Shown in pieces: positions 35,401 through 47,440 of a stretch of 64,000 nt of DNA; the stretch's first letter is position 1, and each line of letters begins with the position of its first letter. The DNA lies in NCBI RefSeq assembly GCF_023078275.1, contig NC_062975.1, forward strand, positions 13,615,141-13,679,140, written 5' to 3'. Both the position numbers and the translations under genes were made by a program. This DNA is from Leguminivora glycinivorella (Eukaryota; Arthropoda; Insecta; Lepidoptera; Tortricidae). Under the pieces are notes generated by a model. The model did not search any database, had not been told where the DNA came from, and saw nothing but the letters and a program-made list of their open reading frames with translations.

Positions 35401-35549
35401 TAAACTTTTTGGTCTTTCTTGCAATTCACTGTTGAATCTGCAGTCGGTACACGGTAAGAACACTAATTTCAAAATCTCGTTGTCTTTACATGACAGTGTT
35501 ATAGTGTGCGTGGCCTCAACTGAGTTGAAACTACCTATATCGTACGACG

Positions 35550-35655
35550 TTTTTCAGTACAGATGGCCTTCGAAGTTTCAACCTGACATTATAATGAAAT
35601 AATGAATCATTTCTCGTACTGGTGCGTAAAAAAAACACCATCTGTACTGAAAAAT
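35550..35655. repeat. Small MITE-like inverted repeat
   Basis: TTTTTCAGTACAGATGG is mirrored by CCATCTGTACTGAAAAA about 70 bp later. No coding capacity. Confidence 0.6.
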
Positions 35656-36163
35656 TACTAAGTGCATACAATTGTCGTTTTTGAACTGAAAAAACAACCT
35701 AATTGCTGCAGGCTGCGTGCGTTGTTAACTTGTCACTAAACTTGAACTTTAAAATTTTGTTTATTATCATTAAGTGTTGCTCCACATTTCTTATCCTTAC
35801 ATATTGTCAAGAATGTACAAGTAGAACTATTAGTAGTCATATAGTAGGTATAAATTTAAATAAATGTAAAATAATTTTAGTTCTACATAACACTGCTGTA
35901 TTTCACACTTCAGCTCGATAGACTCCCCTTTGATGAGTTAATTCATGCATTGGCCGTGGGTGTCGAAGATCTCGACTGTGGGATATGGGGTTGAATATTG
36001 GTGTAGACAATAGACTAGCAGTATGTCACTGTCATTATCTTGTTTTCTTTACACCCCTTGATAGCTGAAAGTGGCACTGAAACTTGAGCAGTTTATGTGC
36101 TCTGTCTACCTCTTTTAGGAATACAGGTGCTATTAGTAATGTAATTCGTGTACGTTGTTGCAG

Positions 36164-36264
36164 ACTACGGTGCTTACGCGACGAAAGAAGCGCGCGTGCG
36201 GCGCGCGCTGGCGCGGCGAGATGCGCGCGCGCTGCCGTCGCAACACCTGCCTCTTGCGCCTACG
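36164..36264 (+). CDS. Internal exon (basic helix) of the unrecognised split gene
   Basis: The acceptor GTTGTTGCAG and donor ACG|GTGAGT are both good. With one base from the previous exon it reads DYGAYATKEARVRRALARRD then ARALPSQHLPLAPT, ending in phase 0. The segment KEARVRRALARRDAR is a likely basic helix. It could bind a nucleic acid or a partner protein, but I recognise no family. Only this frame links to the next exon, whose other two frames contain stops. Confidence 0.6.
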
Positions 36265-38406
36265 GTGAGTTTTACCACAGAATATATACAAGTACATACA
36301 AGTACAGAATGCTCACTTCTTTGATGTTCACAAAAAGCCGCCATTATAGATTCTTATCTACATTAACAAACGGACCGCACGCGTGCAGCACACAGCAGAC
36401 AGTTGAATTATATTGCGCCGCGCGAAGGTCGTCGCCAATGAATAGGCCACGAACTCGCGGCTGCCGGCATGTACTTGTAGCGCAGCGATAGTATCGCGGA
36501 GTGAGCCACCCACTCATTCGGATCCACTGACTCGGGAGTCCGGGTCTTTTTTGTCGGTGGTTTTCGCTAGATACCTATAATTACGAGTATCACCATGTCT
36601 TGGCTACGCTCGTGAGGCGTAGCGCGTGCTGACACGGAGGATTCAGAATGTGTTAAACATAAAAAAGTACCAAGCTAAAAAGTAAAATGAGACAAAAGTG
36701 TCAAATTATGATGATGATGGTGATGATTAGATTAGATCTTGCTGTCCCTCATTAGGGGCATAGGGCTCTTAGAAGGATTTCCATTGTTCTCGGTCCGACA
36801 AGGCCTCCTTTTCCACCGTGCGCCTCCAGGTAGTTCGTGGGCAACCTCTACCCCAGCTGGAATATTCCAAGTCAGCCCTTGATTGGACAGGTTGTTGTTT
36901 GGCCTTCGTAAGATTTCCGCAAAATGACAAAGAAGGGCATATTTTTATTTTGTTGTCGATTTCACTTTTTTCTTATTTCTGGGCATTTTTGCATTTTTTA
37001 TACTCAGAATTATGAACTCGATTCTACTAGGAGACAAAAAATGTCCCAAAATTTCCATAGGTATATTTTTTGTCTTCCTCTGAGTTACGATCAAACAAGT
37101 TGTATGAGAAATTGTAACTCAGTGGAAAAAAAATTGCGAGACATTTTTTTTCTCTTGCGGAATCGAAAGAGCTATATTTCTGGTCAGGCTTTACATGACT
37201 TGGTTAGAATACTGATCTGTCAGTGTCGTCGTCGTCGTGTCAGAGAAGTTTTTGCTCGAAGAAATGTCACTTTAACAATGACAGATCGGTGTCGTATTGG
37301 TGTAACTTATTTGCAACTGTCAAATCAAAATAATATGTCCATGTCACATCAACTTGATATTATCCCCTGGTTATAGAATGAGGCAAATTTTAGTTTATTT
37401 TATTTTATTTAGTTTTACTTTATATTTTATGTTCCTGAAAATCAAATTATATATTGGTAAGCTACTTTTGATACTTAGCAAAACTATATGTTTGGTAGGT
37501 ATTCATTACACAAAAAAATAGGTCAAACAATAATCAATGCTCTACAGAAATAAATTACAAATTTTACTAAATAAAAATTACCTCATAACTTTATAAAGTC
37601 ATTACTTACCATCATACACCATCTTTTACAACAATAGGCTAACTGCAGACATCACAACCCCTAAGCAAAAATATTAAATGTACGAGTGAAATCGTCACAC
37701 GCGCCAGCAATATGTAGGTCAGTGTCGGCCGCCCTTTATTAGCTCTCCATTTATTATCAATCATACGCGCCTCTTTACACCGATCCCCAATTTGTATTCA
37801 AGCCTGGTGCGGCGGTAAAAGTCTCGGACATTCTGTCTGTCTCGATCCGAATCAAATTCTAATTCAATCGCTGAATGGACTCGCTTTACGCTTAGTTCAC
37901 AGTTGTATTTAAAAGAGCGGGACGCAATTGGATTGAAATGTATGTAAATAGTATTGAATTGATATCGTATTACGGTTAAATTATAAATAACAGCTTGATC
38001 TAAATCTAATATTTGACTTAAGTAACTTATGTCAAATATTAGATCTAGACATAATATGAGTCGGATATTTCAGTGTGAAAAATGACGTTCGAAATTCAAA
38101 AACGTACGTACCTTTTACTCATATCTAAATGAAAACGTTTTGAATGAGGCAGTAAGGATTCTTCGCGTAAAATATTATATCAAATTTAGTTTAATATGTA
38201 TAATCTTATTTCGCTGTAGATACGCCTAGGAAAATTAAATTAAATCCGAGTTGATTATTGCTGAATAAGGGCCTGGTTCAGTTGTCGTATCAATTTTATT
38301 CGATAAACATTATATTGAAAATTCTTAGTAAGGTTTACTAGGATCGTAGATCCAATTTGAAATTATTATACTTTTGACAAATTGAGGGTTGTCCATTATC
38401 ATAATA

Positions 38407-38653
38407 CTAGCTTATGTCCGCGGCTTTCCTCGCATTAAATTCGAAAATTACGGAATGCTTCATACAAACTTCCAACCCCCATTTTAGGGAATTAGGGGGT
38501 TAGAAAGAGATGAAAAGTAGCCTATGTCACTCTCCGTCCCTTCAACTATCTCCACTTCAAAAATCACGTCAATTCGACGCTCCGTCTTGCCATGAAAGAC
38601 GGACAAACAAACAGTCACACACACACTTTCCCATTTATAATATTAATATGGAT
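38407..38653 (-). mobile_element. Helitron-like (Lep1-type) element, longest copy
   Basis: On the minus strand it starts ATCCATATTAATATTATAAA and ends CCGCGGACATAAGCTAG. It includes ACTTTTCATCTCTTTCTAAC and CCCCCTAATTCCCTAAAATG, absent from the shorter copies, so it may be nearest the full length of the family. Confidence 0.68.
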
Positions 38654-40077
38654 ATCTGACGTTTTCCTGTGCATTTAAATGCACAAATATTGAGTGATTA
38701 CACAGCCGACATTTTACCGAAATTAACGTATAAAGCTTCATATTTTTCGTCCCAGAACCGTTAAACCGCCACCACAAACATCCCAAAAGGCACAGGTAAA
38801 TGCCAACGATTTAATTTCGCGGTATCGAACTGGGAAGTCAATGGGCGCGGTAATGGAGCGACGTTCATTGACTTCTGACTCTTCATGAATGATCGCGCGC
38901 GACTAAAAGATATTCAATTCATTTTATATTGATATTACTTGTTTTGAGTACACGTGGATGTTAATAGCGGTACTCTGTATACAACGTGTTTCCGGTATCA
39001 CTTAAAACCTCAGACACCCCAACTGATTTTTATTTTTTTAAACTCATCTAGAGTATTCATCTTTTAATCTGATGGTTATTTTTTTTTAAATTGAATTTTT
39101 AATTTTCTGTACAGCTCTACTCGACTTTAAGCTCTACACTCAATAAAATAATTGCTAACTACCATCATAAACCATAAAACTATTTATTTGTGTACGTTAC
39201 TGCAACGACATAAGGTTTACCAATAGACAGCTATTTAAGATGTCACTGTAAAACACTTTAAAGCTTTATCACAGTTAACTTCAAATTGGACAGGTAATCG
39301 CAGTAAGCAAATTTAAACCCAATATTCAAAATGACAAGGTTGTAATTAGGTACGAATTCAATTTGTTATGACTTATGATAATCATTAAGATTAAACTGAC
39401 AAACAACGTCAAACTCGTAGCGGAAAAAATAATCGTCCAAGTAACCAGCCAGTATTAATACCCCCAAATACTGAAAAAGGTAAACAACCTCTAGCAATGC
39501 GATATACACAATGTTGTATTACGAATACAATAGAATAGGCACATAAAAAATAACTAATAATACTAATTTAAACAAAAATATTACCCCCATCAAGATATCT
39601 CAATCGATTCTACTCTCGATTCTGAACAAACGGTTTTCAGGTTTTTAGTGTTAAGTGAAACACGGTGTATAAGGTCAAATCAAAAATCAAATTAGTCATG
39701 GATATTTTTACGGCTGAGAGTACTCCGCTCCTGGGGTATATTTATGTATGAAACATCATAGGTTTTGTTATGTTTCTTTGGAGAAAACTAGGAAACAAAT
39801 TTGCTACGTTATTTTATTTATTTATTTATAAGATAATTAAATAAGACCTCTTTAGACACTGACGACACTGTTAACGTGACATGGGAGACAGTGTTAAACA
39901 TCTTGACAGGTAGTTACATTATAGGGGATGTTTATTTAGAAAATAAGTTATAATATTTTATTTGTTCGGTAAATGAAAACAAAAAAATCATATGAAATTT
40001 TTGTTTTAATTTCTAGTGAAAAATGTTTTGATGTTAATTAACGTCCCTTAAAATATCCGTGACTAATTAGAAGAACA

Positions 40078-40294
40078 CCTTATTAGAAGAAACTGACTGA
40101 CTGACACAATAGCAACGCACAGACAAGCCGCTGGTCCTAGAGATCCCAAATTTTGCACGTAGTTTCTTACAAGATGTAGAGGAGCATTAAGAAAGGATTT
40201 TTCAAAATTCACCTCCTAAGGGGGTAAAATGGGGGTCCAAAGTGTATGAAAAAACAAGATTACGAACGCGGGCGAAGCCGCGAGAAAAAGCTAG
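40078..40294 (+). mobile_element. Helitron-like element of a second subfamily
   Basis: Ends GCGGGCGAAGCCGCGAGAAA plus AAGCTAG, the same terminal hairpin-plus-CTAG design as the Lep1-type copies. The body (GCCGCTGGTCCTAGAGATCC, ACCTCCTAAGGGGGTAAAAT) is different. The 5' boundary is approximate. Confidence 0.55.
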
Positions 40295-41377
40295 TAACAC
40301 TATATTAAACGCCGAAGTTGAACTGATTGTTGGCTAGATATTTGGTCAAGTTGTAGTTTTGTAGCTAATAAGTGTTGTTGGCATTCAACGACACTTGGCT
40401 ATTCATGGCCCGGGACTTAACGATATTCAAATCATTTTATATCGAAATTACTTGTTTTGAGTGCACGTGGATGTCAACCAATGATTTTCGTATTCAAAAT
40501 AGAGAATAATTTTTGGAAGGACATGTCAAATCTGTTATATTATGCGAAAAGTTACCTAGTAACTACTTTATACGGTAATTTTTACTTTAATTTGTGGCTA
40601 TTAGCTACATTTTTGATCAAATTAGATGAAGTATTCAATTGACTTTTGACTTCATGAATTGTCTCTCGGGGCTACGATCATTTATATCGAAATTACTTAT
40701 CTTACATTTATATACATACTATAGTGAGACTCGTAAAATCACCGTCTGTAAAGGCCAGGCGAATTTTTAACGTACATCACGCCTACGCCTAACATAATAG
40801 ACACGGTCACGTCCTAAACATTTCACGGCACATAAAAAACCGTACGAACTAGTGGCGGGAGATTCGCCGGTTAACTATCGAGCGAGAGGCGGGCCCACGT
40901 GACTTATCGATCAGCGCCCACGACACGACACGCGGAAAAATCAACCGCTGACAGCTTTCCCCCCTCCCGCCGGTCCGACCCTACCCCTCCACCTCCCCAT
41001 CCCCTCATTAGCGCCTTTGTGCCGCTCACTTGTCTAGAAACATGATGCCGTAATGATACCACTTTTCACTCAATTATTTGGTCGCACTCATTATTGGGTG
41101 ACGAGAGGGCGGATAAGTTTTATTGTTGTTTAATTATCAATGTTAGCGAGCATTGGGACATTTGTAGTACCTTCATTAATGTCGAGGATGCGAAGCAGCT
41201 ACTTACATTAGTTTGGTTTTTAACGGATGACCTTGGAAGCACGCTGAATTGAATCTGATGCCAGCATGTTGCTTTCCAACCTAGTCAGTGTTTTTCTTAT
41301 AGCGCAAAAATATAAATGTAATTGAAGAAAAAATACAGCTACCTTTTTCGTAAATTTTTTTCACAAAAAAATAAGTC

Positions 41378-41477
41378 AGGCACGCATGGTAGCTCGATAA
41401 ATGATAAAACGTCAGCCCGTCCTTTTCGCACTATTCGTAAGTACGATAGATCATTTATCGCGCGACCATGCGTGCCC
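41378..41477. repeat. Small MITE-like inverted repeat
   Basis: GGCACGCATGGT followed by CGATAAATGAT is mirrored by ATCATTTATCG followed by ACCATGCGTGCC, about 100 bp in total. Confidence 0.65.
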
Positions 41478-41649
41478 GCAAGAACCAAAATGATTTGCTT
41501 TCCCGCCTTTTTATTTCTTTTAATTAAAAAATAAAAGTATTTTTCTGGCGAAAATACGCATAGCTATTTAAGACACCTAATTGTAAATAGCCGCGGTCCC
41601 AACCGTCCCAACATTAAAATAACAAATAAGGGGCATTAGGGCAATCCCG

Positions 41650-41910
41650 AAAGTTTTTCGGTACTTATGTGCGAAATGTCATTTGATATTTGTCAGTCGC
41701 TTTTCGGTGAAGGGAAACATCGTGAGGAAACCGGACTTATCCCAATAAGGCCTAGTTACCCTCCGGGTTGGAAGGTCAGATGGCAGTCGCTTTCGTAAAA
41801 CTAGTGCCTACGCCAAATCTTGGGATTAGTTGTCAAAGCGGACCCCAGGCTCCCATGAGCCGGGGCAAATTCCGGGATAACGCAAGGAGGATGATGATGA
41901 GGGTAATTCC
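41650..41910 (+). mobile_element. 5'-truncated tRNA-type SINE
   Basis: Matches the body of the SINE at 50739-51065 in opposite orientation: CAGTCGCTTTTCGGTGAAGG, CATCGTGAGGAAACCGGACT, TAGTGCCTACGCCAAATCTT, and the 3' end ACGCAAGGAGGATGATGATG. The tRNA head is missing. The flanks, GCAATCCCGAAAG and GGTAATTCCGAAAGTCG, resemble each other. Confidence 0.8.
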
Positions 41911-42946
41911 GAAAGTCGTCTGATTACGAAAGTCGCATAAAAATCACCATTATTTCCATCATATCAAGATTCCCCTTTCGGAATTACCAGAGCATTTCTG
42001 TCATTCGGAAATACCCTAAGGCACCTTACTGATCATCTGTTTGAATGTTTAAATGACCTATACCGGCATTTGACATGGCCAGTTTAAGTATTTAAAAAGT
42101 TTGGGACAATAATGGAATTTGTAAGTATGCAACATAATGTATATTTTATAATGTTTTTAGCTCTCTATGCACCGCACAACAATATTTGACTGTGGAATTC
42201 AATAGTATTCGTCCCAATTCGAATTTCAATACACGTTTGATATTAGATCTAAAATCGATATCGATCGGCTATTTATATCAGTGTCAAAAATTAAGATTTT
42301 GTTTGAAGATTTTGCTTGTGACAGTCTGTGCCATTTCCATGTTTGTTCGAATAGACATAACCTCTTTGGTCATATAAAAACACGTGTTTATGAACTGATG
42401 TTGGTGGTACAGGTGTATTAAGGGTTTTACGAGAGGACAGGCTGGACTCTTATTGTGGACGTGTAAGTGTCTCTAGTGCCTCTTAAACTGACACCTGCTC
42501 TATTTGAGACGTGTTGATATCAGTGACATGGCTCATTTCTAAAGACACATATTTGTAAGTGCTTGTGTGAATGTGTTTTTTTAATCGTATGTGTATCAAA
42601 GCGGTCATAGAGTATATTGAATAGTATGGTATAGAGTTAAAAGTCAAGATTTTCGAATGCAGCGCCATCTATTATTAAGTTACGACAACTTTTCATGTGA
42701 TTTTCCATGCCTAAATTGCCTAAAGGTTCCTTTTAGAACATAAAGCATGTGGACCCTTTATACGTGGAACGCCACATATTTATGGCGGTTACCTATCAAA
42801 AAGTCGAAAATTGTAATGTCGAATATTAGTAGCCCGAAAACGCTTCCCATTTTATTAATTGGCCTAAGTTTTGTTTGCCCGAAAGTACTTTTCCCCTATT
42901 ATTATTTTCCCGATTCTTATTTCGCTGTAATTTTGTTTCGCTTATG

Positions 42947-43170
42947 ATTCGAATCTACACTTATTAAAATTCCTAAGAATCAATTGACAACTACTTTTTG
43001 TCGCGTAAAGTTTTTATTCCGAAATATTATTTAACCGCTATATCAAAAGTTCGGAATTCGAATTAACACTTATTAAAATTCCTAAGTGTCATTTGCAAGC
43101 AATTTTGTATGGCGTATAGTTTTATAATTCGAAATATTATTAAGCCGCTTTATCAAAAGTTCAATAAATC
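42947..43170 (+). repeat. Two tandem copies of a roughly 109-bp unit
   Basis: Units start ATTCGAATCTACACTTATTA at 42947 and ATTCGAATTAACACTTATTA at 43056. Both contain AAAATTCCTAAG, GAAATATTATT and CGCT-TATCAAAAGTTC. Confidence 0.75.
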
Positions 43171-43209
43171 CTTAATTTTCTAACAAAAGTTTGTTCCCGA
43201 CCCTCACGG

Positions 43210-43805
43210 TCGCAGTTCTTACTTGACCTATGAGGCCTTGCCATAAGAGTTTGTGGCAAAGGTTTGTTTCTGAAGGGTCGCAGTTCTAACCTAACCTAAC
43301 CCACTTTCTTACAAATGTTTGTTTCTGTGAGGGTCGCAGTTCTAATCTAACCTAACCCGCTTTTCTAGCACATGTTTGTTTCTGTAAGGTCGCAGTTCTA
43401 ACCTAACCTAACCCACTTTTCTTGCAAATGTTTGTTTCCGTGAGGATCGCAGTTCTAACCTAACCTAACCCACTTTTTTAGCAAATGTTTGCTTCTGTAT
43501 GGTCGCAGTTCTAACCTAACCTAACCCACTTTTCTAGCACAAGTTTGTTTCTGTATGGTCGCAGTTCTAACCTAACCTAACCCACTTTTCTAACACAAGT
43601 TTGTGTCTGAATGGTAGCAGTTCTAACCTAACCAAACCGACTTCTCTAGCACAAGTTTGTTTCTGTATGGTCGCAGTTCTAACCTAACCTAACCCACTCT
43701 TATGGTAAGGGTTTGTTTCTGTATGGTCGCAGTTCTAACCTAACCTAACCCACTTTTCTTAGCAAGTTTGTTTCCGTGGGAGTCGCATTTCTAACCTAAC
43801 CTATT
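43210..43805 (+). repeat. 56-bp minisatellite carrying telomere-like CCTAACCTAACC
   Basis: GTCGCAGTTCTAACCTAACC recurs with TCGCAG positions 43278, 43334, 43390, 43447, 43503, 43559, 43615, 43671, 43727 and 43783, a 56-bp period. A looser first unit is at 43210. Each unit also has CCCACTTTTCTAGC-type and GTTTGTTTCTGTATGG-type segments. (CCTAA)n is the insect telomere repeat on its C-rich strand; here only about two and a half copies occur per unit. Confidence 0.92.
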
Positions 43806-43815
43806 TTTTTGTAAT

Positions 43816-44068
43816 GTTTCTATAAAATTATATTAGGGAAAATGACATTTCGACGTCGCGTATAATAGCATCGGATTTATGAAAAGGTAGTTAACGAAAC
43901 GGTTGTCAAATGATAAGATTGGCAACCGTTCTTCTGGTTATTGAGTTTCTATAAAATGATATTAGGGAAAATGTCATTTCGATGTCACGTAGCATCGGAT
44001 TTATGAAAAAGTGGTTAACAAATTGGTTGTCAAATGATAAAGTTGGCAACCGTTCTTCTGGTTATAGA
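43816..44068 (+). repeat. Tandem duplication of a roughly 126-bp unit
   Basis: GTTTCTATAAAATTATATTA at 43816 and GTTTCTATAAAATGATATTA at 43945 begin two copies. Both contain GCATCGGATTTATGAAAAAG-like sequence and end GGCAACCGTTCTTCTGGTTA. A third start, GTTTCGGGAAAACG, follows at 44069 but diverges. Confidence 0.85.
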
Positions 44069-47000
44069 GTTTCGGGAAAACGATAATGTGGCATAGCAAA
44101 CTAGCGACATTTTAAAAATATGGTTAACAATGTATTTGGATTATAAAAATTCTGTCAACCGTTTTCGGACAAGTGATAATCGGACAAAGGATTTTCGAAA
44201 CATCGATATGTTACCATTTATGGCGGGATTTCTATCAACCAGTCACATTAATATGTATTTGAACGCTAATTTATTTGTCAAAAAAGATGACATTAACGAA
44301 ATTTACAATTTAATACATGTAATTAGCCATAGAATGCCGTTCGCTAGTTTGCAGGTGGTACAGCGACATCTAGCGAAAATTTTGGACATCAAAAAATACT
44401 TATACATTTTACGACAACAAGTCATTACCCAGTTTGCGGGGGTAACACTGACATCTAGCGAACAACTTGCACTACGACATATAATTGTTTTTCACGCCTT
44501 CTATCGTTAATTTTCCTAAACATGTCCAAAGTACAACGGATTTACTATTTCCTTTGACTGAACACACCGTGAAAGCGGTAAAAGAATTTTTTGAACATAT
44601 ACAATCGTTTTTCAATAAAATACATTGAATTTTTAACACATATTTTAAAATACATTAACAAATATTTTTTTTAAATAAGCAGATTATATTAAATGTATGC
44701 AATAATTTTTTAAAGGTCATGACGGCTGTAAAGGACAAAATACAGAAGTGAATATTTACTTATGGAGTAACATTTATTTATACTGCTTTATGTATAACCC
44801 AAATCAATAGTGATTTACGTATTGGATTAAGATTTTAACATTACATAGATATTTAAGTAATGGTAGAACAGTGACCGCTAAGATCAATACAGTATGAAAA
44901 ACTATAGAATCATCTCATTCATATTTTTCTTTTATTTGAAACAAGTACACGCTTTTGCATGAAGTACGAAACGTACATGAAAGCATAGTCAAATTATTGT
45001 AAAAACAACAAAGCCAGGTGTCAAATTACAAATGTCCGCGCGTGCATATAAACATGCATTTAATCTCTTAATACCGCCCAATACATTCACAACTTTATTT
45101 TTAGAGCCGTACGGTGGCAATCGCCGAAGAGCCTGGCCAACTGGCCTAGTTGAAATGACAATCATTGACGCTAGACGCCGATCGAAACGCAGTTTGGCTC
45201 TGTCTCGCCAATACGAAAGAGCGACAGAGCTAGCTAGCTACGATAACGATATTATCGTAAGCGTTTGTGCATTTGGCTAGGTACCTGTAACTGATCCAAT
45301 TGATTTTGTCTACAGCGTGTAGGCCGCGTAGCACCGTAGCACCCGGCGTAGCGATAGGACAAATTGGACTAACGAAGTTGCGCTATATTCGCGATCGAAC
45401 GTACACCGATACGGGAGGCCGGGAGGTCGATTCACTCAAGTCAATGCTAATGTTTGAGCTCTTTTTGACATCAGTCGTCAGTACTCGCTTGTACAGAGTG
45501 TATTTAGATTGGGGTGTAGTGAGAGCAGCTACCAAAACCCGTACTGCTATGCGAACACGGCCTTAGATGACCTTCCCTCGATTTCAAATAAATGGGGATC
45601 GGTCATTTTTGGATTTTTTTTATGTGACGATTCCGTTCCTACACAGGATCAAAAACTTGTAACTAACATAAGTATGGTAATAAACTCAATTGCTAATTGC
45701 ATGGTGGTATAACGCTGTAATCAATAAAATCATTCAAAGTTCGAATTTCGCTCTGGCGCGCGCGTAATATGAGTTTCTGGAATCGTATTTCTATTAAATG
45801 AGCAAGGTTTCTTACATTTAAAACGGATGATTTAAAAATAGTATCGTGTTTCAGATTTCGTTAATATATTCACTTATTTTAAATGAAATCAGACAACAAA
45901 TCCAATATTACTAATATATTAATCACTGGTTTGTAAGTTTCTTTAATACGTTGACTCAATATCCGAATTGAAATAAATTTTGTACTTAATACTATTTTTA
46001 CATACATATTTACCTATATATTTGTATCTAATATAAAACAGTCACCTTACAGTGTACGATACTTTCTTCGGAAATCCTTAGCGAAGGTCGTCAACATCGC
46101 AAAAAAACATACCTATGAAAATATGTGAAGTATTATTCGAAGGAAGGAGGTCTGTTTGTATCTCAGTGGAACGTAACTTTATATTTCATTGTAGAATTGA
46201 CAATCTCGGTATTCGAAAATTAAAAGTCTCAGTATTAAAATATGTCGATGAGTCAATTTTTTTAAATCCTTCATGTGCACACGGCATGAAAACTTGTATA
46301 TAAAATTATGTAAAATCCCTCGAAGGAAGAAGCTCGTACCTCAGCATGTATTATCATGTTTCAGCATTAGAGTCAATATGTTTAGCGAGCTGGGATGAGG
46401 GAGGAAAGGTCGCGACCCGCCGGATCGATGTCCATCACGCCGTGCACTGCGGGTGCAGCGCAGGCTCATCCTATAACCACACTAGTTTTTGCCGCGCCTG
46501 ATAAAAGATAAGACCAAAATTTCAATTTAAGTAAATTGCATACATAAATTATCAGGCGCTGCAATTTTCCGGGGTTGGAGTGATATCATTTTTACGCGCG
46601 ATGAGAACACACATAGAGAGAGACACTGCAGACTGACAAATTATTATTATTAAGTCGGGGTCTCTAAAATCAGCAGCGGTATCATTGTTTTTGTCATTTA
46701 CATAAACTGTTAAAACATGACAGCCATAGTGACATTGGTGACAAATAATAAACAGCCGTCAGTCATAGCCCAACACTGAGAGGATTTTGAATAGTCTTGT
46801 AATGTGGCCACGAAGGCCACCGAGCCTCTAAAGCACCTGGTCACAGTAAGATCCCTTAGGGCCCGCTTTACATATTTTACATATTAAAAGACAACAATTA
46901 ATTTGAAAAAAAAAACACAAAAGTAAACTTTTTTGATCAATAGGTTATAGGAAACTTTTTTGTAAAAATGATATCTCGGTCTAAATTCATGCTGATGATA

Positions 47001-47366
47001 TTGATGAGATCGCTGGAACGTCAACAGTTTAAATAACCATCAAATAATTATAAAAAATAGATATTAGAACCGTTACAGTAGATATATATTTCTCAATGTG
47101 TGACGTCATATTTAAAAGGAATAAATAAAAATCTAGGAAATAAAATTCACTTTTTAGCAGCCTTGTGAATGTTGTGATACCTACCTACTTATACCAAGCG
47201 CGTCCCCAAGTCTTTAAACAGAAAGGGGAAACTTTCTCGCCCCCTTAAACTATAAGTAGGTTAAACTATTGGTAAGGAATCCATTTTAAAATTCCTTAGA
47301 CAAGGTATTCGCTATTCTTTTCGATATTTAGTAGATAGGAATATAATTTAACAATTATATCATGAT

Positions 47367-47440
47367 GCGCTGGTAGCCTAGCGGTAAGTACGTGCGACTT
47401 TCGTTCCGGAGGTCGCGGGTACGATCCCCGGCTTGCACCA
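47367..47440 (+). mobile_element. SINE head (tRNA-like), not a functional tRNA
   Basis: GCGCTGGTAGCCTAGCGGTA (A-box region) is followed by GGAGGTCGCGGGTACGATCC (B-box region) and CCGGCTTGCACCA. This is the same head as the SINE at 50739-51065. The following sequence does not continue as that SINE's body, so it is a truncated or different subfamily copy. Confidence 0.72.

Larger units (their letters stand above)
31722..36163 (+). other. Intron, about 4.4 kb, of the 31-53 kb gene
   Basis: Holds a Helitron-like copy (32310-32487), a GC-rich island at about 33745-33930 with the E-box CACGTG near 33768, a short palindrome (35550-35655), and otherwise AT-rich unique-looking sequence. The frame starting MSEGELAGDALQ in the GC island ends at a poor donor and was not accepted as an exon. 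Confidence 0.45.

Noticed and set aside
36924..37376. 150-codon plus-strand ORF in the giant intron
   Set aside because: AT-rich, Phe/Cys/Arg-rich chance-like composition, no acceptor or partner, and part overlaps LINE-like sequence.
44130..44510. 126-codon plus-strand ORF
   Set aside because: It starts in sequence continuous with tandem repeats, contains repeated GACATCTAGCGAA words and matches no known family.
45032..45566. Plus-strand ORFs of 82 and 88 codons
   Set aside because: The first overlaps a decayed relative of the CAGGCCCC-type MITE (about 45110-45285); the second is in repeat-like GC sequence without splice support.
47367..47440. Functional tRNA gene
   Set aside because: The same head occurs in the full-length SINE at 50739-51065; the cloverleaf is degenerate.
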